Notes under the pieces: generated by a model
What the model was told of the DNA's origin: nothing
What the model saw: the letters and a program-made list of their open reading frames with translations, nothing else
The model's database searches: none
Shown here: piece after piece, positions 1 through 5,044 of the stretch
How positions within the stretch are numbered: position 1 is the first letter of the stretch
Layout of the letters: every line of letters starts with the position of its first letter
Source of the DNA: Kiritimatiellia bacterium
Lineage (GTDB): Bacteria > Verrucomicrobiota > Kiritimatiellia > RFP12 > UBA1067
Direction: 5' to 3'
Length of the DNA stretch: 5,044 nt
Assembly: GCA_017547265.1 (NCBI GenBank)
Contig: JAFYQC010000072.1
Span: 1-5,044, forward strand
Translations under genes and position numbers: made by a program

Positions 1-531
1 ATGGGCATGGCGCTCATCTTCACGCTTTACGCGATCGTCACGTTCGTCTCGATCTACCTTTGCAAGATTCCGACGTACATGGTCGACAAGCGCGGTATGA
101 ATGCCTACGAGGGCCGCATGGTTGCGATGTTCATCTTCGCGTGCTTCCCGCTTCTCGCGCTCGGCGCGCAGCCGCTCGGCTCGTTCTCTGCGTAGTGGCC
201 TGCGATTTTGATCGGCCTCGCGTGCGCTGGACACCAGGCGTGGTCTGCGAACGTCTACTCCGTCGTTGGCGACATGTTCCCGAAGTCGACGATCGGTACC
301 TTGACCGGCATCGCGCAGTTTGCCGCGGGCTGCGGCAGCTTCATGGTGAACAAGTGCGCGGGCAAGCTCTTTACGTACGCTGCGGAGCAGGGTGATGCGT
401 TCGCGTTCTGCGGCTACACTGGCAAGCCCGCGGGTTACATGATTCTCTTTAGCTACTGCGCCGTCGCATACATCATCGGCTGGTGCTTTATGAAGGGTCT
501 CGTGCCGCACTACAAGAAAGTGGAGTTGTAA
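1..531 (+). pseudogene. MFS transporter, hexuronate (ACS) type, C-terminal part, with in-frame TAG
   Basis: One reading frame runs from the window edge to TAA at 529-531 and is broken only by TAG at codon 65. The 5' end lies outside the window; the ATG at base 1 is probably an internal Met. About 176 positions are visible, against roughly 400-450 for a whole transporter. Hydrophobic helices lie near residues 3-20, 40-57, 66-83, 98-116 and 144-164. The segment after the stop reads WPAILIGLACAGHQAWSAN, then GDMFPKSTIGTLTGI. This matches the conserved HQ.WSAN and DMFPK region of the anion:cation symporter family (hexuronate, glucarate and related sugar acids). The protein would sit in the inner membrane. 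uxuA follows 98 bases downstream, which supports uronate uptake. The exact substrate is inferred. The TAG makes it a nonsense-mutated gene, an assembly error or a readthrough/recoded gene; both halves otherwise look intact. Confidence 0.75.
193..195 (+). other. In-frame amber (TAG) codon inside the transporter
   Basis: The frame reads GSFSA, TAG, WPAILIGLA with no shift on either side. Both flanks belong to the same MFS domain, so the codon sits inside one gene and not between two. TAG is one base from TAC or TAT (Tyr) and from TGG (Trp); from family memory this boundary before the helix often carries an aromatic or large hydrophobic residue. Without readthrough the last 111 residues, about three membrane helices, would be lost. 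Confidence 0.85.
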
Positions 532-533
532 GG

Positions 534-561
534 GGTTAGGTGTCAGGGGTCAGTAGTCAGG
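534..561. repeat. Degenerate heptamer tandem repeat, four units
   Basis: Starting two bases after the transporter stop codon, the sequence parses into GGTTAGG, TGTCAGG, GGTCAGT and AGTCAGG, a consensus near NGTYAGG. It resembles the short tandemly repeated heptamers seen between genes in cyanobacteria and some other environmental bacteria. Its function is unknown. No hairpin-type terminator is visible here. Confidence 0.6.
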
Positions 562-590
562 AGTTGGAGTTTAGAGTTGGAGTTGGAGAG
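560..590. repeat. GGAGTT hexamer tandem repeat
   Basis: GGAGTT occurs at 560-565, 566-571 and 579-584. A variant, TAGAGTT, fills 572-578, and a decayed unit, GGAGAG, lies at 585-590. The array overlaps the end of the heptamer array by two bases, so the two may be parts of one degenerate repeat region. The purine-rich, one-sided composition contrasts with the surrounding genes. Confidence 0.6.
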
Positions 591-603
591 CGGTTTGTAA
601 AAC

Positions 604-613
604 TTTAATTAAA
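604..613 (+). promoter_or_regulatory. AT-rich palindrome in the uxuA leader
   Basis: TTTAATTAAA is a perfect 10-base palindrome inside an AT-rich stretch (about 594-620) just upstream of the uxuA ribosome binding site. It could be an AT-rich 5' leader, part of a promoter -10 region, or an operator half. I cannot fit a convincing -35/-10 pair with standard spacing, so the role is open. Confidence 0.3.
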
Positions 614-616
614 TTA

Positions 617-622
617 GAAAGG
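617..622 (+). promoter_or_regulatory. Ribosome binding site of uxuA
   Basis: GAAAGG lies seven bases before the ATG at 630 and resembles a Shine-Dalgarno core. It supports that start, which also gives the usual UxuA N-terminus (MKQGWRWYG). Confidence 0.6.
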
Positions 623-629
623 TTGAGAT

Positions 630-1817
630 ATGAAACAGGGATGGAGATGGTATGGTGACGCAGATGCGATCACTTTGAAGGAAATCCGCCAAGCGGGCGT
701 TACCGACATTGTCGCCGCGCTCTACGAGAGGAAGCCGGGCGAAGTGTGGCCCGTCGCCGAAATAAAGGCGCGCGCGAAGAAGGTGAAAGACGCCGGCATG
801 ACATGGAGCGTCGTCGAGTCCGTGCCGATTCACGAGGACATCAAGAAGCACACCGGCAACTACCTCAAGTATGTCGCGAACTACAAGCAGACTTTGAGGA
901 ACCTTGCAAAGTGCGGCATCAAGACCGTATGCTACAACTTCATGCCCGTCCTCGACTGGACGCGCTCGAACCTCGAGTACGCTCTTCCCGACGGCTCCAC
1001 TTGCCTCGAGTACAACGAGTACGAGCTCGCTGGTTTCGACATGTTCTATCTGAAGCGCCCCGGCGCCGAGAAGGAGTACGACAAGAAGACGCGCGATCGC
1101 GCTACGCGCCTCTGGAAGAAGCTTTCCCCGAAGGAGAAAAAGCGCGTCGCCGATTCGGTTCTCTGCGGACTTCCGGGGACTGTCGACGACTTGAGCCCCG
1201 AGGAGTTCCTCGCTCAGCTCAAGACTTACGAAGGCATCGACGACAAGAAGCTCCGCGAGAACATGTACTGGTTCCTCAACGAGATCTCGCCTGTCCTCGA
1301 GGAGACTGGCGTCGATATGTGCATTCATCCCGACGATCCGCCGCACCCGATCTTCGGGCTTCCGCGTATCCTCTCGAACGCGAAGGACATCGCTGAGATG
1401 TACAAGAAGTGCCCCTCGAAGCATGTCGGCCTTACGCTTTGCACCGGCTCGCTCGGAGGCGATCCGAAGAACGACGCAGTCGAGATCATGAAGAAGTTCG
1501 GCAAGCGCGTGTTCTTCTGCCACTTCCGCAACCTCGAGTACACCGACGACAAGATCTTCCACGAGTCGCAGTGCCATCTCTGCGGCCAGACGAACATCCC
1601 GAAGCTTTTCGAGGAGTTCCTGAAGGAAGAGAAGCGCCGCGGCGAAAAGATCGTCGTCCGTCCCGACCACGGGCGTCTCATGGAGATCGACGACGAACTT
1701 GCGAAGCTCAAGGGCAAGAAGTGCTACTGCGGCTACAGCTACGGCGGTCGCCTTATCGGGCTCGCCGAGCTTCGCGGCCTTGAAATCGGACTTAAGTACG
1801 CAAAGAAGGGGCTCTGA
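630..1817 (+). CDS. uxuA: D-mannonate dehydratase (EC 4.2.1.8)
   Basis: This cytoplasmic enzyme converts D-mannonate to 2-keto-3-deoxy-D-gluconate in glucuronate breakdown. The 395 residues match the family length (E. coli UxuA is about 394). Family motifs appear in order: WRWYGDAD (5-12), YNFMPVLDWTR (102-112), LKRPGAE (141-147), IHPDDPPHPIFGLPRI (232-247), GLTLCTGSLG (267-276), CHFRN (297-301), RPDHGR (344-349) and GRLIGLAELRGLE (373-385). Candidate metal ligands by family comparison are His233, Cys271, His298 and Asp346, all present, with His347 as a likely catalytic neighbour. Two places look unusual: the usual HESxHLxG loop is HESQCHLCGQTN (311-322), and Cys365-Tyr-Cys367 precedes the C-terminal motif. 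The gene follows a uronate-type transporter and is in one frame with, and three bases from, the next gene, so co-transcription is likely. Identification is secure. Confidence 0.97.
   Translation: MKQGWRWYGDADAITLKEIRQAGVTDIVAALYERKPGEVWPVAEIKARAKKVKDAGMTWSVVESVPIHEDIKKHTGNYLKYVANYKQTLRNLAKCGIKTVCYNFMPVLDWTRSNLEYALPDGSTCLEYNEYELAGFDMFYLKRPGAEKEYDKKTRDRATRLWKKLSPKEKKRVADSVLCGLPGTVDDLSPEEFLAQLKTYEGIDDKKLRENMYWFLNEISPVLEETGVDMCIHPDDPPHPIFGLPRILSNAKDIAEMYKKCPSKHVGLTLCTGSLGGDPKNDAVEIMKKFGKRVFFCHFRNLEYTDDKIFHESQCHLCGQTNIPKLFEEFLKEEKRRGEKIVVRPDHGRLMEIDDELAKLKGKKCYCGYSYGGRLIGLAELRGLEIGLKYAKKGL
1803..1811 (+). promoter_or_regulatory. Ribosome binding site of the beta-helix gene, within the uxuA end
   Basis: AAGAAGGGG lies nine bases before ATG 1821, inside the last codons of uxuA. 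It is followed by TGA (1815-1817) and TAG (1818-1820) and then ATG, all in one frame. The tight layout suggests translational coupling to uxuA. Confidence 0.45.
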
Positions 1818-1820
1818 TAG

Positions 1821-3137
1821 ATGAAGTCCGCGCTTGTCATTTCGCTTCTCGCCGTTCTTGTGGGCGCTACTGCGTTTTCCGCCATGCGCCCGGTCGCGCA
1901 GTGGGACGTTGTTCCCTATCAGCGCCTTAAGGAGCCGTTCAAGGCGGGCGTAGTTGCGTTCTATGACAAGCCGTTTTACGTCGAGTTCACCATAAACGGC
2001 AAGAAGGCCGCAAAGGTGACTGAGCCGACCATGAACGACAGGACAAAGGTCGTAGAGCACTGGTTCACGATTGACCCCGCGTCGTTCGACCCTGCGAAAC
2101 TAAAGGAAAATAAATTACTTGTCGGCGCGAAGGCGATTGCCGAGGACGGCACGAGCCACAAGCTCCCCGACCTTTTGCTCTATTGCGACAAGGACGGCAA
2201 TCTTGGTTCCAAAAAGACGATATGGCTCGACCAGACGGATGGAATCGACTACAACGACGGCTCCAAGGAGTCGCCTGTAAAGACAATGAAGCAGGCGGTC
2301 AAGAGAGCAGGCGACGGCGGCACGGTGTGCCTTATGAAGCCGGGCGTGTACACGGTCGAACGCATTGGCGGCGGCAATGACCGCAAGTACTGGACGACGA
2401 TCATGCCGGCACCTGGGCTCACGCGCAAGGACGTCCGCATAAAGGGCGGCCGTACCGGTTGCGACAAGCTCAAGTTCAAGGATGTGCAGATATTTTGCGA
2501 CATTGAAGGCGATCAGGGTTATGCACTTGCTGGCGTCGACGACAAGTCGAGCTGCTGGCTCGACGATTGCATCGTCCGCAACAAGGGCGGCCGCTCGGTA
2601 GCGCGTACGCTTGTCTTCGGAAACAAGCTCACCGGTTACGTCACTGGCGGTGCTACGACCGAGATGGCCAACGGCCCGTGCTGCAAGATTGTCCGCAACC
2701 ACCTCATCAAGTCGATATCTGCTGACGCGTTTACCGCCGATGACTGCCTCGCCGTCAACTGCAAGCTGATCGATGTCGAGTCTTCCGGCGTTGTCGAAGA
2801 GCCGGCTTTTCACCGTTCGCAGGGTCTGCGCGGTGCATGGGTACACGACGTGATTCTCGCGAACATAACGGCGAGCGACTGCGCGTGTAACGGCCTCATC
2901 GGTCTTAAGCTGCGCGACTCCGTCTTTTCGAATATCACGCTCGACACGACGGGCCCCGAGCGCCGCTTCGTCTCGCGTTACGCGTGGGAGATGGAGAACG
3001 TCTGGTTCGATCGCGTTAAGGTCACCGGGCAGGAATGGATTTGGTTCAAGTCGACCAACCACAACGGCGACTTCGCGCCTACGGACGTCCGCGTGACCAA
3101 CTGTTCGTTCGAGCTGCCCAAGCCCGAGGAACAGTGA
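1821..3137 (+). CDS. Secreted right-handed parallel beta-helix protein
   Basis: The 438-residue product starts with a clear signal peptide: Lys2, a hydrophobic core at about 4-15, and likely cleavage around residues 18-21 (ATAFSA). Residues about 25-125 look like a beta-sandwich module (VPYQRLKEP, GVVAFYDKPFYVEFTINGK). Residues 133-180 hold the entry motif of pectate-lyase-like helices: IWLDQTDGIDYNDGSKESP, then KTMKQAVKRAGDGGTV and KPGVYTVE. From about 205 to 430 short beta-strand rungs recur, such as WLDDCIVRN, CLAVNCKLIDVES, LRDSVFSNITLD and VRVTNCSFE. Such proteins are often polysaccharide lyases or hydrolases, but I see no catalytic set and cannot assign a CAZy family. There are 13 cysteines, many for this fold. 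The position between uxuA and rhaA suggests action on a uronate- or rhamnose-containing glycan outside the cytoplasm; this is inference. The fold is fairly sure; the activity is unknown. Confidence 0.85.
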   Translation: MKSALVISLLAVLVGATAFSAMRPVAQWDVVPYQRLKEPFKAGVVAFYDKPFYVEFTINGKKAAKVTEPTMNDRTKVVEHWFTIDPASFDPAKLKENKLLVGAKAIAEDGTSHKLPDLLLYCDKDGNLGSKKTIWLDQTDGIDYNDGSKESPVKTMKQAVKRAGDGGTVCLMKPGVYTVERIGGGNDRKYWTTIMPAPGLTRKDVRIKGGRTGCDKLKFKDVQIFCDIEGDQGYALAGVDDKSSCWLDDCIVRNKGGRSVARTLVFGNKLTGYVTGGATTEMANGPCCKIVRNHLIKSISADAFTADDCLAVNCKLIDVESSGVVEEPAFHRSQGLRGAWVHDVILANITASDCACNGLIGLKLRDSVFSNITLDTTGPERRFVSRYAWEMENVWFDRVKVTGQEWIWFKSTNHNGDFAPTDVRVTNCSFELPKPEEQ

Positions 3138-3144
3138 CGCGTCT

Positions 3145-3171
3145 TTTCGTGTATTTTGTGTATTTCGTGGT
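3145..3171. repeat. Three-unit nonamer repeat in the rhaA upstream spacer
   Basis: TTTCGTGTA (3145-3153), TTTTGTGTA (3154-3162) and TTTCGTGGT (3163-3171) lie head to tail, followed by an AT-rich tail. The opposite strand reads like ACCACGAAATACAC, a dispersed intergenic motif I recall from many environmental Gram-negative genomes, where it is often mis-translated as short His-Glu-Ile-rich peptides. Its function is not known to me. It occupies about half of the 63-base gap. Confidence 0.6.
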
Positions 3172-3190
3172 TTAAAATTAAAGCCAAAAA

Positions 3191-3196
3191 AAGGAG
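3191..3196 (+). promoter_or_regulatory. Ribosome binding site of rhaA
   Basis: AAGGAG precedes ATG 3201 by four bases. It decides the start: the frame stays open further upstream to a TTG at 3156, but that would translate the nonamer repeat and lacks a ribosome binding site. Confidence 0.8.
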
Positions 3197-3200
3197 AACA

Positions 3201-4436
3201 ATGAGCTACAAGGAAGCGCAGAAGAAGTACGCCAAGATCGGCATCGATACCGAGAAGGCGATCAAGGACCTCGGCAAGATTGCGATCTCGCTCCACTGCT
3301 GGCAAGGCGACGACGTTGGCGGTTTCGAGACGACCGGCGGGGCGTCTGGCGGCATCCAGACGACCGGCAACTACCCTGGCAAGGCAAGGACTCCGCAGGA
3401 ACTCATGAAGGATCTCGAGTTCGCGCTTGCGCTGATCCCTGGCAAGCATCGCGTCAACCTTCATGCTTGCTACGGCATTCATGAGGGCAAGGTCACCGAC
3501 CGCGACAAGCTCAGCGAGAAGAACTTCGTGCCGTGGGTGAAGTGGGCGAAGAAGACGGGCGTCAAGCTCGACTTCAACCCGACGTTCTTCTCCCACCCCA
3601 AGGCGGCCGACGGGCTCACGCTCTCGAACCCCGACCCGAAGATCCGCAACTTCTGGGTTAAGCACGGCATCCAGTGCCTCAAGATCGGCGAGTACTTCGC
3701 GAAGGAACTGAAGTCGCCCTGCGGCATCAACTTCTGGTGCCCCGATGGCTACAAGGACGAGCCCAGCGATCGTCTCGGGCCGCGCAAGCGCATGGCAGAC
3801 TCGCTCGACAAGATCTTCAAGTACAAGTACAACAAGAAGGCCGTCATCCCGTTCCTCGAGTCGAAGCTCTTCGGCATTGGCGTCGAGAGCTACACGGTGA
3901 ACTCGCATGAGTTCGTGATGGGCTACGCGATGAAGGCGAAGATCCTCGCGCTTCTCGACATGGGCCACTTCCACCTCACCGAGTCGGTCGCAGACAAGAT
4001 CAGCTCGTTCCTCATGACGTTCGGCAAGGTTGCGTTCCACATCTCGCGTCCGGTGCGCTGGGACTCTGACCACGTGATCCGCCAGAACGACGACCTCCGC
4101 GCGTGCGCGCAGGAAATCGTCAAGATGGGCCCGGAGAACTTCATAGTCGCGCTCGACTACTTCGACGCGTCGATCAACCGCGTCGCGGCGTGGGTGCTCG
4201 GCATGCGCAACATGCAGAAGGAGCTCCTCAAGGCGATGCTCGTGCCGTGGAAGGACTTGACAAAACTCCAGGACACCGGCGCGCTCACGGCGCAGCTCGT
4301 CCTCCAGGAGGAGTACAAGAACTATCCCGTCGACGAAGTCTGGGCCGAGTTCTGCAAGCGCAACGGAGTCGTTGCCGACGAGTCCTGGTTCAAGGCGGTC
4401 GAGAAGTACGAGAAGGACGTTCTGCTCAAGCGGTAA
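3201..4436 (+). CDS. rhaA: L-rhamnose isomerase (EC 5.3.1.14)
   Basis: This cytoplasmic metal-dependent enzyme interconverts L-rhamnose and L-rhamnulose, the first step of the phosphorylating rhamnose pathway. From ATG 3201 the product is 411 residues, close to E. coli RhaA (419). Diagnostic motifs are HCWQGDDVGGFE (32-43), GGIQTTGNYPGKA (50-62), NLHACYG (86-92), ESKLFGIGVESYTV (220-233), LDMGHFH (252-258), HISRPVRWDSDH (280-291) and LDYFDASINR (318-327). The residues matching the E. coli metal sites are present: Glu220, Asp253, His256, His280, Asp288, Asp290 and Asp319, with a near-constant offset of 14 from E. coli numbering. The enzyme should therefore be active. The glycine-rich loop at 43-51 is slightly shorter than in E. 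coli. rhaB, rhaD and a rhamnose regulator are not in the window. rlmB follows after 14 bases, so the two are probably co-transcribed. Identification is secure. Confidence 0.97.
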   Translation: MSYKEAQKKYAKIGIDTEKAIKDLGKIAISLHCWQGDDVGGFETTGGASGGIQTTGNYPGKARTPQELMKDLEFALALIPGKHRVNLHACYGIHEGKVTDRDKLSEKNFVPWVKWAKKTGVKLDFNPTFFSHPKAADGLTLSNPDPKIRNFWVKHGIQCLKIGEYFAKELKSPCGINFWCPDGYKDEPSDRLGPRKRMADSLDKIFKYKYNKKAVIPFLESKLFGIGVESYTVNSHEFVMGYAMKAKILALLDMGHFHLTESVADKISSFLMTFGKVAFHISRPVRWDSDHVIRQNDDLRACAQEIVKMGPENFIVALDYFDASINRVAAWVLGMRNMQKELLKAMLVPWKDLTKLQDTGALTAQLVLQEEYKNYPVDEVWAEFCKRNGVVADESWFKAVEKYEKDVLLKR

Positions 4437-4440
4437 CGCC

Positions 4441-4445
4441 TGGAG
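4441..4445 (+). promoter_or_regulatory. Ribosome binding site deciding a TTG start
   Basis: TGGAG lies five bases before TTG 4451 and just after the rhaA stop. No ATG or GTG with a comparable site exists nearby in this frame. The next candidates are GTG 4499 and ATG 4655, and the latter would cut into the N-terminal domain. Confidence 0.65.
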
Positions 4446-4450
4446 ACAAA

Positions 4451-5044
4451 TTGGGAAACTATCAGAATACACGGCACCACAAGGGCCCGCGCGAGCTGGT
4501 GACCGGCGGCGAGTGGATCTACGGGAGAAATCCCGTGGAGGAAGCTCTTGCCGCCGCTCGCCGCACCGCGTCCGAAATCGTGCTTCCGCCCGCGTTCCCT
4601 GACGAGGACGACCAGATCGCGCGCATCCGCGCCGAGGCGCAGTCGCGACGGTTGATGATTCGCACGATGGACCGCGATCAGCTCGACCGCCTGACGCGCT
4701 TCGGTCACCACCAGGGCGTCGCGCTAAAGACGACTGGTTATCCGTATGTCGGCATCGAGGACATAATCCGCGACGTTGAAGAGGACGAGAACGCCCTTGT
4801 CATCGTCCTTGACCATCTCGAAGACCCGCAGAACGTCGGCGCGATTCTCCGCACGGCCGCTGCTGTCGGCGCGACTGGCGTCGTGATACCCGAGGACCGC
4901 GCGTGCGGCATTACGCCCGCGGCCGTTCGCGCTTCGGCCGGCGGTGCGGAGCACATAAAAGTCGCCCATGTCGTCAATCTGCCGCGCGCGATTGAAGAGT
5001 TGAAAGAAGCGGGGCTCTGGTTCACTGGTCTTGACTGGGGCGAG
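4451..5044 (+). CDS. rlmB: TrmH-family RNA 2'-O-methyltransferase, RlmB-like (3' end missing)
   Basis: An open frame of 198 codons starts at TTG and runs off the window; a whole RlmB is about 245-250 residues. The family methylates the 2'-OH of a guanosine in 23S rRNA (G2251 in E. coli) using SAM. After a short basic N-terminus (NTRHHKGPREL) comes the substrate-binding domain motif IYGRNPVEEAL (23-33), then HHQGVAL (86-92). The SPOUT domain begins with VIVLDHLEDPQNVGAILRTA (117-136), including Asn128 and Arg134 of motif 1. It continues with GVVIPEDRACGITPAAVRAS and AGGAEH (to 168), which are typical of the RlmB/TrmH group. Motifs 2 and 3, which form the SAM-binding knot, lie beyond the window. 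The frame is easily missed because it has a non-ATG start and no stop inside the window. A related SpoU subgroup, such as TrmH-like tRNA methylases, is possible, but the N-terminal domain favours RlmB. It is unrelated in function to the sugar genes upstream. Confidence 0.9.
   Translation, partial: MGNYQNTRHHKGPRELVTGGEWIYGRNPVEEALAAARRTASEIVLPPAFPDEDDQIARIRAEAQSRRLMIRTMDRDQLDRLTRFGHHQGVALKTTGYPYVGIEDIIRDVEEDENALVIVLDHLEDPQNVGAILRTAAAVGATGVVIPEDRACGITPAAVRASAGGAEHIKVAHVVNLPRAIEELKEAGLWFTGLDWGE

Noticed and set aside
208..531. Separate small membrane protein starting at TTG 208
   Set aside because: Its sequence is the direct continuation of the MFS domain before the TAG, and WPAI, before the TTG, is also homologous. 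There is no convincing ribosome binding site, so it is the second half of a broken or recoded gene.
534..590. CRISPR array
   Set aside because: Units are only six or seven bases, adjacent and without spacers.
532..600. Rho-independent terminator after the transporter
   Set aside because: No GC-rich inverted repeat followed by a T-run is visible; the region is tandem repeats with little self-complementarity.
609..2060. Long minus-strand open frame (483 codons) opposite uxuA
   Set aside because: Same cause: a low-complexity shadow of a real, motif-complete gene, with no ribosome binding site or domain.
3156..3200. N-terminal extension of RhaA from TTG 3156
   Set aside because: The added 15 residues would translate the nonamer repeat and AT-rich leader, while AAGGAG sits just before ATG 3201.
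3328..3368. Direct repeat of AGACGACCGGC within rhaA
   Set aside because: The two copies encode the family-conserved glycine-rich loop (ETTGG and QTTGN); this is chance similarity driven by coding sequence.
2115..4472. Very long open frame on the minus strand (785 codons) across the beta-helix gene and rhaA
   Set aside because: It lies opposite two securely identified genes and crosses the intergenic repeat. Its protein is Leu/Val/Arg/Glu/Asp-rich without any recognisable domain, as expected when GC-biased codons on the other strand remove antisense stops.

Overview
The window is GC-rich bacterial DNA with every gene on the + strand. It looks like part of a uronate and deoxy-sugar catabolic cluster that runs into a housekeeping gene. 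Codon usage is strongly GC-ending. The genes combine a hexuronate-type MFS transporter, mannonate dehydratase, L-rhamnose isomerase and a secreted right-handed beta-helix protein with an N-terminal beta-sandwich-like region. Together with the nonamer intergenic repeat, this suggests an uncultured plant-polysaccharide degrader of the PVC group (Kiritimatiellota, Lentisphaerota or Verrucomicrobiota), perhaps from a gut. The lineage is inferred from gene content and style; no marker gene proves it.

Layout: 1-531 is the C-terminal part of an MFS transporter of the anion:cation symporter (hexuronate) type. Its frame is interrupted by one in-frame TAG at 193-195, with recognisable homologous protein on both sides. 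532-629 is an intergenic spacer with degenerate heptamer and hexamer tandem repeats, then an AT-rich leader. 630-1817 is uxuA (D-mannonate dehydratase), which ends in a tandem TGA-TAG. 1821-3137 encodes a secreted beta-helix protein and starts in the same frame as uxuA. 3138-3200 is a short spacer with three copies of a TTTCGTGTA-like nonamer. 3201-4436 is rhaA (L-rhamnose isomerase) with all expected metal ligands. 4451-5044 is the 5' part of an rlmB-like 23S rRNA 2'-O-methyltransferase, which starts at TTG 14 bases after rhaA and runs off the window.

How the genes may work together: the transporter could import uronates, the beta-helix protein could act on or bind an extracytoplasmic polysaccharide, UxuA would dehydrate mannonate derived from glucuronate, and RhaA would isomerise rhamnose. 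Uronate plus rhamnose suggests a rhamnose- and uronate-containing glycan such as rhamnogalacturonan, ulvan or a gum, but the window does not show which. The most unusual points are the lone amber codon in an otherwise intact transporter, the Cys-rich variations in UxuA, and the two intergenic repeat families. I found no clear previously undescribed multi-gene system.
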